A stretch of DNA of 59,680 nt. Source: Elusimicrobia bacterium GWD2_63_28. GTDB lineage: Bacteria; Elusimicrobiota; Elusimicrobia; Elusimicrobiales; UBA9959. This document shows positions 17,365 to 25,471 of the stretch, piece by piece. Where the stretch lies: assembly GCA_001799895.1 (NCBI GenBank), contig MGUI01000016.1:1-59680 (forward strand), written 5' to 3'. The position numbers and the translations under genes were made by a program. The notes below the pieces were generated by a model. The model ran no database searches and was not told where the DNA came from. It was given only the letters and a program-made list of their open reading frames with translations. Each line of letters begins with the position of its first letter. Position 1 is the stretch's first letter.

Positions 17365-17581
17365 GTTAGCCTCCGTAGATAGGACAACTCGTTCTGCCTA
17401 AATTTTACCCTTTTTAAGTCCTCGGTGGAACCCGTGTCCGGCCGTCTTTAGTCCCAGCGGGGCCTGGGTCCAAATACCGGGCCCGTCTGGGCACAAAGCC
17501 TTATGCGGCGTTCGGAGGCTAATTGGTAACCTATTCCTTGCAAAGCTTTCGGCCCCCGGGGGCCAGATCCAAGGAGATATA
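17365..17581. other. 217-nt divergent promoter region
   Basis: Lies between the minus-strand oxidoreductase and a plus-strand secreted protein. It holds several G+C-rich inverted repeats and an AAGGAGATATA ribosome site for the plus-strand gene. No known riboswitch or convincing promoter pair could be assigned. Confidence 0.4.
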
Positions 17582-18220
17582 ATGAAAATATTAATAACCG
17601 CGGTTCTGCTCGCAGCCGGTTTTTCTCCGGCCTTCGCCGGGCAGCAGGGTTCCTTCGCCGAACTGGCCGGAGCGGCCAACTCGGACGCCATAAACCTCGC
17701 TTCTCCTGTTCCCTCCAAGGTCAACGTCGGGGCAGCCTTCCCCGGCATGCAGACCTGCTCTTTCACCGCCGTGAAGGACAATACCTGCGTGTTCACCTGC
17801 GCGAACGGCGCCACGGTTACCCGGCCGGTGCTCCAGTCTTCGCTGGTCGCTAACGGCTGCGCTAAATTCATAATGATCCCCTCGGATAAGAACAAGGCCG
17901 CCCAGAGCTGGGCCGACGCCGCCAAAGCCGCCTACCTGGCCGCCCTGGACGAGGGCGGGCTTACCACCTACGCCGACCTGAAGGAACTCCCCCCGGGCGC
18001 CCGCCGCCAGCTGGAGCAGGAGTGGCAGACCCTCCCCGAGGGCCCTGGCAATGAATCCGAGCCCTTCAAGATGCTGGTCAACGGCAGGACCGCCTTCGTC
18101 ATACAGAGCTACATCCACGACGACGCGATGCGCGCCTACGTCTTCAATGCCGCCGGCGTGCTGGTGGCCTACGGCGAGGGCAGCATAGAGAAGGACTTCG
18201 CCTGGCTTCCCCTCCCCTGA
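17582..18220 (+). CDS. Secreted protein of unknown function
   Basis: The 212-residue protein has a signal peptide (cleavage likely after PAFAG, near residue 20). Three Cys lie in a short stretch (TCSFTAVKDNTCVFTC) after about residue 57, with a fourth near residue 98, suggesting disulfides. The C-terminal half (MLVNGRTAFVIQSYIHDDAM onward) looks like a compact domain. An AGGAG ribosome site is well placed. I recognise no family. It is transcribed away from the oxidoreductase gene and ends at its own terminator. Confidence 0.8.
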   Translation: MKILITAVLLAAGFSPAFAGQQGSFAELAGAANSDAINLASPVPSKVNVGAAFPGMQTCSFTAVKDNTCVFTCANGATVTRPVLQSSLVANGCAKFIMIPSDKNKAAQSWADAAKAAYLAALDEGGLTTYADLKELPPGARRQLEQEWQTLPEGPGNESEPFKMLVNGRTAFVIQSYIHDDAMRAYVFNAAGVLVAYGEGSIEKDFAWLPLP

Positions 18221-18244
18221 TAGTTGCAGGCGAACAAAAAGAAC

Positions 18245-18276
18245 ACCGCCGGGTTTGCGCCCGGCGGTTTTTTATT
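18245..18276 (+). terminator. Intrinsic terminator
   Basis: Stem accgccggg/cccggcggt followed by a T run. It ends the secreted-protein gene and, with A residues upstream, may also act on the convergent mogA. Confidence 0.87.
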
Positions 18277-18292
18277 TAATTATCAGAATTCT

Positions 18293-18784
18293 CTAATGCC
18301 CGCCGCCCCTGAGCATTTCAAGCGAGTGCGGGATCAGGTCCAGGATGGCTTCAAGGGACTCTTTTACCGCCTTGGGGCTGCCGGGTAAATTAATGATAAT
18401 GGTGTTGCCGCGTATGCCCGCTATGCCGCGCGACAGGCAGGCTTTTTTTGTTTTCTTGAGGCCCTCGGCGCGCATCAGCTCGGGCAGGCCCGGGATGTTC
18501 CGCTCTATCACCTGCGCGGTGGCCTCGGGGGTGACGTCGCGGCCGCTGAAACCGGTGCCGCCGGTGGTCAGCACCACGTCCACCCGCAGGTCGTCGCAAT
18601 AGTGGAGCAGCTTTTCCTTTATGGCGGGAATCTCGTCGGGCACGATGTCGCTGGCGACGGTCTCACCCCCTATGGCCTTCACCATTTCAGAGATCAGACC
18701 GCCGCTGACGTCTTCCGCTTCACCGCGCGAGCAGCGGTCGCTGGAGGTGAGCACCGCGAATTTAATCTCTTTTGTTCCTTCCAC
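18293..18784 (-). CDS. mogA: Molybdopterin adenylyltransferase, MogA/MoaB family
   Basis: Adenylates molybdopterin before metal insertion. The 163-residue protein carries TTGGTGFSGRDVTPEA and the GNTIIINLPGSPKAVKE motif of this family, with SSDRCSRGEAEDVSG at the N terminus. It is the last gene of a run that includes MOSC, moaC, moaA and moeA, which supports a cofactor role. Confidence 0.93.
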   Translation of the reverse strand: MEGTKEIKFAVLTSSDRCSRGEAEDVSGGLISEMVKAIGGETVASDIVPDEIPAIKEKLLHYCDDLRVDVVLTTGGTGFSGRDVTPEATAQVIERNIPGLPELMRAEGLKKTKKACLSRGIAGIRGNTIIINLPGSPKAVKESLEAILDLIPHSLEMLRGGGH

Positions 18785-18812
18785 TATGCCTCCGTGGGCC
18801 GCAGGCGCCGGC

Positions 18813-19262
18813 TTAAATTTTTTCTACGCTGTCCCCGGTTTGTATCTCCCCGCCTTCGAGGACCTCCGCGAAGATGCCTTTGCGCGGCATTATGCAGTCG
18901 CCCACCTGGTGGTAGATGGCGCAATGCTGGTGGCACTCTTTGCCGATCTTTGAAATCTGGAGTATGGCTGTGCTGCCTAAGCGCAGGCGGTCGCCTATCT
19001 TCAGGGCGGCCAGCTCAACGCCTTCGGTGGTGATGTTCTCGGCGTAGATGCCGGGGCGTATGCGCACGGTGGCCTTCTTGGCGGCGGCGTCCGCTATCTG
19101 CAGACGCACGCTCTCCATGTCTAGCAGGCTGACCTGGCGTATGGGCATGCCGGCGTGGGCGTCGTCTTGAATGCCGTGGCCTTTTACCAGCACGGCAGAC
19201 CGGACGTTCTCTTTAGGCACGCCCTTGGCGGCGCTTGTGTTTATAGAGTAGATCTTTCCCAT
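18813..19262 (-). CDS. MOSC-domain protein
   Basis: A 149-residue stand-alone MOSC domain with the characteristic Cys in GKECHQHCAIY near residue 109, and GIYAENITTEG and GDRLRLGS segments. MOSC proteins handle sulfur transfer or binding for molybdenum/tungsten enzymes. It sits 28 nt before mogA. The position suggests it assists cofactor maturation for the oxidoreductase nearby; its exact reaction is not known. Confidence 0.9.
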   Translation of the reverse strand: MGKIYSINTSAAKGVPKENVRSAVLVKGHGIQDDAHAGMPIRQVSLLDMESVRLQIADAAAKKATVRIRPGIYAENITTEGVELAALKIGDRLRLGSTAILQISKIGKECHQHCAIYHQVGDCIMPRKGIFAEVLEGGEIQTGDSVEKI

Positions 19263-19340
19263 ATATTCATCCTGCCCTATTCCGCGCCCGGATCATTTTC
19301 AGAAAAAACGGAAGCAGCGTCCCCTGCCCCCCGCCGCGGT

Positions 19341-20903
19341 TCACCAGTCGGCAGGTTTGTAATCCTTCAGGAATTTGCCCCACACATGCTCGCCGGTGTT
19401 AAAGCCGGAGATGATAGGGTCCACGATGCGCGCCGCGCCGTCCACGATGTCCAGCGGCGGGTGAAAGCGGTGCTCCGCGGTCTTGCGCGCGGCTATGTGC
19501 GCCGGGTCCTCGTCGGTCACCCAGCCGGTGTCCACGGCGTTCATGTGGATGCCGTCGAGCTGGTAATCGGCGGCCGAGGTGCGCGTCATCATGTTGAGCG
19601 CGGCCTTGGCCATGTTGGTGTGCGGGTGCCGCGTGGTCTTGAACTTGCGGTAGAACTGCCCCTCCACCGCCGAAACGTTGACTATATGCTTGTCGCGCCC
19701 CGGCGTGCGCAGCATCAGGGCTTTGAGCCGCGCGTTCAGGATGAACGGCGCCACGGCGTTGACCAACTGCACTTCCAGCAGCTCCACGGCGGGGACTTCC
19801 GCCATCAGCAGCCGCCAGGAGTTGCGGTCGCGCAAATCCACCTGCTGCAGGTCCTGGTCCAGCCGGCCTTCGGGGAATAAGCCTTTCTGCGCGGCCAGTT
19901 CTTCGGGCAGCAGCGGCACCTGCGACAGCGCGGCGGCGTGCGTGAGGCCCGCCAGCGCGGTGGCGGGCAGCTGCGCCGGGGCCACCTCACGGCCGGGGGC
20001 CGGGGCGCCTTCGGGCAGGATATGGTAGCCGCGCAGGCCCTCGTAGGCGCCCAGCAGCGAGCGCGCGGCGGCCGGCAGGTCGCGCAGGGGGCCCTGCTCG
20101 CGCTCCATCATGTGCGCGTAAAAGTTTGGCGGGCGGCGCACCGTCTGGCAGGCGTTGTTGACGATGAAATCCAGGCGCTGTCGCGTGGCCAGCAGGTGGG
20201 AGCAGAAGGCCTCTACGCTGGGTGTGTGACGCAGGTCCAGGCCGAAGATCTCCAGCCGGCTGCCCCACTCTTTAAAATCGGGTTCCGCCGCGTAGCGCAC
20301 GGCCGAGTCGCGCGGGAAGCGCGTGGTCACTATCAAATGCGCCCCGGCGCGCAGCAGCTTGATGCCCGCCTGGTAGCCGATCTTCACGCGCCCGCCGGTA
20401 AGCAGGGCCACGCGGCCGCGCAGGTCGGCGGTTTCGGTGCGCTTGAGGAAATTCACTTCGGCGCAGGCAGGACAGAGCTGGTCATAAAAATGGTGCAGCT
20501 GCGTGTAGTTGGTCTTGCAGACGTAGCAGTTCTGCTCTTCGTGCGGCTCGCGGAAGTCCGGGTTATCCGTGACCTCGCGCTGCGAGGCGGACGGGGGCGG
20601 CAGCTGGTTGGGGGTGGTGAAGACAGCCTGCCGGCGCAGCTTGCGGATACCGGTCTGGCGCAGCGCGCTCTCGGCCCGCTCCAGCCTGGCGGCCTTGCGG
20701 CGGCGCTCGTATTCCTTTATCATCTGGCGGCGCGCCAGGGCGTCGGGGCGCGACACTTTGCCCGCGGCCGTCAGCAGGCGCGTGCTTTCGGCCTCGGGCA
20801 GGCTTATCAGCAGCCCGCGGTCGTTGGCCAGGGCTTCCAGCACTTCGGCGGCGGCCTGCACTCGGGCGGAGAATGAAGCGGTCTTAATCTCAGGTTCGGT
20901 CAT
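19341..20903 (-). CDS. SDR-family protein with N-terminal Cys/His zinc-binding-like domain
   Basis: The 520-residue protein has three parts. Residues 1-110 are charged, probably helical. Residues ~121-150 hold C-x2-C, H-H and C-x2-C pairs (CYVCKTNYTQLHHF, CPAC) resembling a zinc finger. From ~163 a Rossmann fold follows (VALLTGGRVKIGYQAG, FIVNNACQTVRRP). The active-site region reads NVSAVEGQFYRKFK then HPHTNMAKAALNMM: the position normally held by catalytic Tyr four before Lys is Thr, while an alternative YRKFK lies earlier. The middle (~285-360) is a large insertion. Function unknown. It splits moaC from MOSC-mogA. Confidence 0.85.
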   Translation of the reverse strand: MTEPEIKTASFSARVQAAAEVLEALANDRGLLISLPEAESTRLLTAAGKVSRPDALARRQMIKEYERRRKAARLERAESALRQTGIRKLRRQAVFTTPNQLPPPSASQREVTDNPDFREPHEEQNCYVCKTNYTQLHHFYDQLCPACAEVNFLKRTETADLRGRVALLTGGRVKIGYQAGIKLLRAGAHLIVTTRFPRDSAVRYAAEPDFKEWGSRLEIFGLDLRHTPSVEAFCSHLLATRQRLDFIVNNACQTVRRPPNFYAHMMEREQGPLRDLPAAARSLLGAYEGLRGYHILPEGAPAPGREVAPAQLPATALAGLTHAAALSQVPLLPEELAAQKGLFPEGRLDQDLQQVDLRDRNSWRLLMAEVPAVELLEVQLVNAVAPFILNARLKALMLRTPGRDKHIVNVSAVEGQFYRKFKTTRHPHTNMAKAALNMMTRTSAADYQLDGIHMNAVDTGWVTDEDPAHIAARKTAEHRFHPPLDIVDGAARIVDPIISGFNTGEHVWGKFLKDYKPADW

Positions 20904-20957
20904 TGTTGTGGCGCGCGGCGGCGCGTTGCGTGTTTGTCTATATTATCAAATGAGAAA

Positions 20958-21038
20958 GGGGACGTTGATTCCTAATTCCTAATTACTGACAATTTCCGGC
21001 GACCTGTTGATAAATAGGAATTAGGAATCAACGTCCCC
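20958..21038. repeat. Gene-less hairpin element with RAYT-like ends
   Basis: Perfect 24-bp inverted repeats (20958-20981 and 21015-21038) surround a 33-nt centre. The ends read GGGGACGTTGAT, nearly identical to the GGGGACGCTGAT ends of the RAYT unit at 7269-8414. The right arm abuts the moaC stop codon, sharing one base. It looks like a non-autonomous relative. Confidence 0.85.
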
Positions 21039-21463
21039 TACCTCTGGTAATGGCCGCTTTTGCCGCCGAGTTTTTCGAGGAGGAAGATGTCCCGGATCTC
21101 GAGGTCCTGGGCGAACATCTTGCACATGTCGTAGATGGTGAGGGCGGCGGTAGAGGCGGCCACCAGGGCCTCCATCTCCACGCCGGTCTTGCCGGTGCAG
21201 CGGGCCTCGGCGGTTATGAGGATGCCGGCGTTCTCTATCTTGAACTCGACGCCCACGAAATTGAGCGGGAGGTTGTGGCAGAGGGGTATCAGGCCTGCGG
21301 TATTCTTGGCGGCCAGGATGCCCGCGAAACGCGCGGCTTCCAGCACGTTGCCCTTGGGCAGCTGGCCGGCCTGTATCAGGCGTATGATCTCGGGGCTGAG
21401 CTTGATGTAAGCCTGGGCCCTGGCCGTCCGTTTGGTGTCCGCTTTTTCGCCAACGTCTATCAT
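21038..21463 (-). CDS. moaC: Cyclic pyranopterin monophosphate synthase
   Basis: Works with MoaA to make cyclic pyranopterin from GTP. The 141-residue protein has the conserved GLIPLCHNLPL, TGKTGVEMEALVAAS and MCKMFAQ-type segments; the family is normally ~160 residues, and the shortness is at the N terminus. It starts 9 nt after moaA. Its C terminus ends in GHYQR with the TAG touching the hairpin element, so the element may have replaced the native 3' region. Confidence 0.93.
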   Translation of the reverse strand: MIDVGEKADTKRTARAQAYIKLSPEIIRLIQAGQLPKGNVLEAARFAGILAAKNTAGLIPLCHNLPLNFVGVEFKIENAGILITAEARCTGKTGVEMEALVAASTAALTIYDMCKMFAQDLEIRDIFLLEKLGGKSGHYQR

Positions 21464-21472
21464 ATTTGCCTT

Positions 21473-22429
21473 TTAGCCGCCCAGGCTGCTCATTTCTATG
21501 TGGCCGGCCGTCGGGGAGTCTTTCCTGTATTTAGATTTTACTAAAAATATCTTTTTTAGATAGTCGGCCAGGACCTCGTCCGGAGCGCCGCCGCGCAGCA
21601 GCTCTTTCAGGTCGTGGGTGGCCGGGGAGAAGAGGCACGGGTACACCTTGCCGGTGCAGTCCATGCGCACGCGGTTGCAGCTGCCGCAGAAATAGCCGCT
21701 GCGGCCGCTGATAAAGCCTATCTTGCCCTTGGCGCCGCGCCGCCTGTAGATGCGCGCCGGGCCGCCGGCCGGGGCGGGCGGCAATTCTTCCAGCGGGCCG
21801 TAGACCTCTTCTATGCGCTTCTTGGTTTCTGCGGTGGTGAACAGGGCTCCCTTCAGATTGGCCGAGCGCTCGTTGGTGGGGAAGAATTCTATGAACCGCA
21901 CCGTCAGCGGGAAGTCTATGGACAGCCTGGCGAATTCTGCCACCTCGGAGTCGTTGATGTTTTTCATCACCACCACGTTCAGCTTCACCTCGGAAAAACC
22001 GGCTTTAAGGGAGGCCATCAACCCGTCCCAGGCCGCGTCCAGCCCTTCCGAGCCCGTAATGAGCTTGAAGGTGGCGGGGTTCAGCGTGTCCAGGCTGATG
22101 TTCACCCGGTTCAGGCCAGCCTCGCGCAGCGGCACGGCCAGGTCCTTGAGCAGCAGCCCGTTGGTGGTCAGCGCCAGCTCCTGCAGGCCCGGTATGGCGC
22201 GCAGCAGTTTCACCAGGCCGACTATGTTCTTCCTCACCAGCGGCTCGCCGCCTGTCAGCCGTATCTTCTTCACCCCCGCCCGCACAAAGGCGCCGGCCGC
22301 GCGGGCCAGCTCTTCGTGGCGCAGCAGGTCGTCATGCCCCAGGTAGCCGCTCTTTTCCCTGGGCGTGCAGTAGATGCAGTTGAGGTTGCACCTGTCGGTG
22401 AGCGAGAGCCTGAGGTATTCTACTTCCAT
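21473..22429 (-). CDS. moaA: GTP 3',8-cyclase (radical SAM)
   Basis: Radical-SAM enzyme opening the molybdopterin pathway. The 318-residue protein has the N-terminal cluster motif CNLNCIYC, the SAM-binding LTGGEPL, and the second C-terminal cluster CGSCNRVRMDCTGKVYPC. It ends in Gly-Gly (SSLGG), needed for activity in known MoaA. It overlaps moeA by 10 nt. Confidence 0.96.
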   Translation of the reverse strand: MEVEYLRLSLTDRCNLNCIYCTPREKSGYLGHDDLLRHEELARAAGAFVRAGVKKIRLTGGEPLVRKNIVGLVKLLRAIPGLQELALTTNGLLLKDLAVPLREAGLNRVNISLDTLNPATFKLITGSEGLDAAWDGLMASLKAGFSEVKLNVVVMKNINDSEVAEFARLSIDFPLTVRFIEFFPTNERSANLKGALFTTAETKKRIEEVYGPLEELPPAPAGGPARIYRRRGAKGKIGFISGRSGYFCGSCNRVRMDCTGKVYPCLFSPATHDLKELLRGGAPDEVLADYLKKIFLVKSKYRKDSPTAGHIEMSSLGG

Positions 22430-23601
22430 GTGATGAATTTAGCCCTGCCGCCTTTTTTTATAGAACCGTTCTCTTTAACCAGGGTAAAACCCGAGGCTTC
22501 GGCGAGGGCCAGGATATCCGCCGAGCCGTTATTGGAGACTGCCGCCAGCGAATAGCCGCTCTTGGCGGCCACCCTGGAAAGCACCAGGGCCCGGCGCGGC
22601 GTGCGCGGTTCGAAAGCCCCGGCGCAGGTCCCGTCCAGAATGGCCGGGGCGAAATCGGGCCGCCCGGCCATCTTCCTTATGGCTGGGCGTATATAGGCCA
22701 GGTAGGCCAGAAAGTTCGCCACCGGGTTACCCGGTATGCCGAATATCAGCTTGCGCCCCTTCACGCCGAAGAACATAGGTTTGCCGGGCCGCACCCGGAC
22801 CTTATGAAAGACCTTTTTCACGCCCAGCGTCTTCAATATTCCGGGCACCAGGTCGTAGTCGCCCATCGACACGCCGCCGGAGATCAGGACGACTTCGGCC
22901 TTCAGCGCCCTGGCCAGCGCGGCCTTCATCAGTTTCGCCTCGTCGCGCACTATAACGGGCGCCGCGTGCACCCCGTCGGTCTTCAGCAGGGCCGCCAGCA
23001 TGGGGCCATTGCTGTTGTAGATCTGGTTTTTGCCGAGCGGCCTGCCGGGCGGGATTATCTCCCCGCCGGTATTCACCAGCGAGACGGACGGCAGCGCGCC
23101 GCACTTCACCGCGCCCCGGCCGGCGGCGGCCAGCGCGGCTATCTGCGAAATCTCTATCACCGTGCCGCGTTTAAGTATCAGCTGCCCCTTCTTTATGTCC
23201 TCGGCGCGGCGGGCTATATTGGCGCCCTTCTTTATACCTGTGGAAAATCTGACCAGTCCGTCTTTTTCGGAAGTTTCTTCCACCATCACCACCGCGTCGG
23301 CGCCGAAGGGAACCGGGGCGCCGGTCATGATTTTCACGCAGGCCCCGGCAGGAACCTTACCCTGAAGTACATCCCCGGCCTGTATCAGCCCCAAGTTGCC
23401 CAGCTCGACGCCGGGCTTAATCTCCGCCGCCCGCACGGCGTAGCCGTCCACGGCGGATTTGTCGAAGGGCGGCATGTCCAGCGCCGAGCGCACGTCCTCG
23501 GCCAGCGCGCGGCCGACCGATTCTTCCAGCCGCACGGCTTCCGGCGGCAGCGGCCGGGCGCTCTTAAGAACTGTCGAGATAGCTTCTTCGAAAGTGATCA
23601 T
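22420..23601 (-). CDS. moeA: Molybdopterin molybdenumtransferase
   Basis: Inserts metal into adenylated molybdopterin. The 393-residue protein has MPPFDKSAVDGYAVR, GACVKIMTGAPVPFGADAVV, SGGVSMGDYD and GIPGNPVANF, all MoeA hallmarks. It overlaps the upstream ABC-transporter ATPase gene by 4 nt (ATGA). Given the neighbouring Tup-type transporter and AOR, the metal may be tungsten; this is an inference. Confidence 0.95.
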   Translation of the reverse strand: MITFEEAISTVLKSARPLPPEAVRLEESVGRALAEDVRSALDMPPFDKSAVDGYAVRAAEIKPGVELGNLGLIQAGDVLQGKVPAGACVKIMTGAPVPFGADAVVMVEETSEKDGLVRFSTGIKKGANIARRAEDIKKGQLILKRGTVIEISQIAALAAAGRGAVKCGALPSVSLVNTGGEIIPPGRPLGKNQIYNSNGPMLAALLKTDGVHAAPVIVRDEAKLMKAALARALKAEVVLISGGVSMGDYDLVPGILKTLGVKKVFHKVRVRPGKPMFFGVKGRKLIFGIPGNPVANFLAYLAYIRPAIRKMAGRPDFAPAILDGTCAGAFEPRTPRRALVLSRVAAKSGYSLAAVSNNGSADILALAEASGFTLVKENGSIKKGGRAKFITWK

Positions 23602-24662
23602 TTTGCCCTCTTTATTAAATGCGCCGCCGTGGCCTTGAACGAGGCGTAAACCTCGCGCCCCGGCTTAAGACCCAGCCCGTCCACCAACTGCTTCGTGACG
23701 GCCGCCTGCGCCGTAAAGCCGCAGTCCAGTTCCACCTTGTATTCCAGCCCCCACGGGGCCACCGCCGCCACTACGGACTTGAAATTATTGCGCCTGCCGC
23801 CGGCGTCGGCGTTCAGCGAGATGCTCACGTCCTCGGGCCGCAGGCAGAAGAACACGCTGTCGCCCGCGGCGCAGCCCGACACCGCCATCAGCGTTTTTCC
23901 GCAGGCCTCGACGGTGCAGAGATTGTCCTGGTTAGAAACCACCCGGCCGGCCAATATGGTCTCCACGCCCACAAAATCGGCCACCTCTTTGGACGCGGGC
24001 CGGGAGAAGATCTCCTGCGGCTCGCCCTGCTGCAGCAGGCGGCCGTTGACCAGCACCGCCAGGGTGTCGCAGAGGGTCAGCGCCCCCTCCTGGTCCTGCG
24101 TCACCAGCACCGCTGCCGCCCCGGAATCCTTCATCACCCGGCGCAGGTCCCGCGTTATGGACTCCTTCACGCGCTCGTCCAGGCTGCCGAAGGGCTCGTC
24201 GAGCAGCAGCAGCTTGGGCTCAGTCACAAAGGCCCGCGCCAGCGCCGCCCGGTGGCTCTCGCCCTGCGACAGCGTTTTAGCGTTGCGGTCTTTCAAATGG
24301 GTTATCCGGAAAAGTTCCAGCGCGGCGTCCACGGCGGCGCGGTCTACCCGCCCCCGCAGTTTAAGCGGCAGGGCGACATTAGCGAAGACCGTGTCGTTGA
24401 CCAAGTAAGGCTGCGAGAAAACCACGGACATGGCCCGCCGCAGGAACAGCCTGTTCTCCGGGGCCAGCGCGTCGCGCCCCATGATGGTGAGCGAGCCGTT
24501 CTCCGGCCGGCGCAGCATGGCCATGGCGTTGAGCAGCGTGGTCTTGCCCGCGCCGTTGGGGCCTATGATGGCGAACACTTCCCCCTCGCGGATGTTCAGC
24601 TCGTCCACCGCCAGGGTGAAGCCCGTATCGAAGCCGAGGCGCAGGGCCTTCAGTTTTATCAT
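23598..24662 (-). CDS. tupC: Tungstate/molybdate ABC transporter ATP-binding protein with TOBE domain
   Basis: Energises import of the oxyanion. Walker A GPNGAGKT (33-40), signature LSQGESHRAALARA (a variant of LSGGQ), Walker B LLLLDEPFGSLDE and a C-terminal TOBE-like region ending KPGREVYASFKATAAHLI, which in this family binds oxyanion for feedback inhibition. It overlaps both neighbours by 4 nt (ATGA). ModC-type proteins look similar; the TupA-type binding protein in the operon favours TupC. Confidence 0.9.
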   Translation of the reverse strand: MIKLKALRLGFDTGFTLAVDELNIREGEVFAIIGPNGAGKTTLLNAMAMLRRPENGSLTIMGRDALAPENRLFLRRAMSVVFSQPYLVNDTVFANVALPLKLRGRVDRAAVDAALELFRITHLKDRNAKTLSQGESHRAALARAFVTEPKLLLLDEPFGSLDERVKESITRDLRRVMKDSGAAAVLVTQDQEGALTLCDTLAVLVNGRLLQQGEPQEIFSRPASKEVADFVGVETILAGRVVSNQDNLCTVEACGKTLMAVSGCAAGDSVFFCLRPEDVSISLNADAGGRRNNFKSVVAAVAPWGLEYKVELDCGFTAQAAVTKQLVDGLGLKPGREVYASFKATAAHLIKRAK

Positions 24663-25360
24663 CGCGCCAGCACCTTGTTCTGTTGTATCAGCGTCAGCGC
24701 CAGGTTCACCATAAACCCCACGGTCAGCAGCACCAGCCCGATAGCGATGGCCATGTCGAAATTGCCCATCTGCGTTTCCATCACGGTGGCGGTGGTCAGC
24801 ATGCGCGTCTGGTGGCGGATATTGCCGCCCACTATCATCACGGCCCCCACCTCGGCCACCAGCCGCCCGAAGCCGGCCATCACGGCGGCCGCTATAGTCA
24901 GGCGCATTTCTTTGAGGCAGACGCGGATGGCCTGCCAGTCGCTGGCGCCGAGCGTGAGCACCTGGTTGTAGAATTTCGGGTCCACGCTCTGCATGGCGGA
25001 GATGGACAGCGCGGTGATGATGGGCAGGGCGATGATGAACTGCGCTATCACCATGCCTTTAGGGGTATAAAGCCAGTTCAGGAAGCCCAGCGGCCCGCTG
25101 CGCGCAAGAAAAAGCATGACGACGAGCCCCGCCACGACGGGCGGCAGGCCCATGCCGGTATTGACCAGGGCGATGAGCAGCTTCTTGAGCGGGAATTTCT
25201 TTACGGCTATCCAGGCGCCCAGCGGCACGCCGGCCAGCACCGCCAGGGCCGTGGCCAGCAATGACACGGACAGCGACAGCCGGGTGATGGCGAAGATCTC
25301 CGGATTGCCGCTGAGTATGAGGTGCAGGCCTTTGCGCAGGCCCTCGAAAATAAATTCCAT
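24659..25360 (-). CDS. tupB: Tungstate-type ABC transporter permease
   Basis: The 233-residue inner-membrane protein has about six hydrophobic segments and the permease EAA-type loop (LTLGASDWQAIRVCLKEM). The segment MPLPPVVAGL-like (GMGLPPVVAGLVVMLFLARSG) is typical of TupB/WtpB-type permeases. It lies between tupA (111 nt) and tupC (4-nt overlap). Confidence 0.92.
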   Translation of the reverse strand: MEFIFEGLRKGLHLILSGNPEIFAITRLSLSVSLLATALAVLAGVPLGAWIAVKKFPLKKLLIALVNTGMGLPPVVAGLVVMLFLARSGPLGFLNWLYTPKGMVIAQFIIALPIITALSISAMQSVDPKFYNQVLTLGASDWQAIRVCLKEMRLTIAAAVMAGFGRLVAEVGAVMIVGGNIRHQTRMLTTATVMETQMGNFDMAIAIGLVLLTVGFMVNLALTLIQQNKVLAR

Positions 25361-25471
25361 TTAAATCAGTTTGTAAGCGGGAAACGCATGCTTTATATTT
25401 TACTAGATATAACGGAACCCAACTGCGGCCCCGGCCTTGGGCGCCCGGGCCGCGGCGGCGTTTTTCAGCCT

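Noticed and set aside
15541..17382. A 613-codon open frame opposite the aldehyde:ferredoxin oxidoreductase.
   Set aside because: It mirrors the oxidoreductase almost end to end and has no domain signature.
17531..17551. Sigma-54-like promoter (TGG...TTGC) before the secreted protein.
   Set aside because: Spacing between the two boxes is three bases too long for a sigma-54 site.
17365..17581. Possible cyclic-di-GMP or cofactor riboswitch, because of a GCACAAAGCC string and later GGTAACC.
   Set aside because: The conserved core and helix order of known classes could not be completed. A covariance-model search would decide.
17398..17925. A minus-strand frame opposite the secreted protein.
   Set aside because: The plus-strand frame has a signal peptide and an ideal ribosome site; this one has neither.
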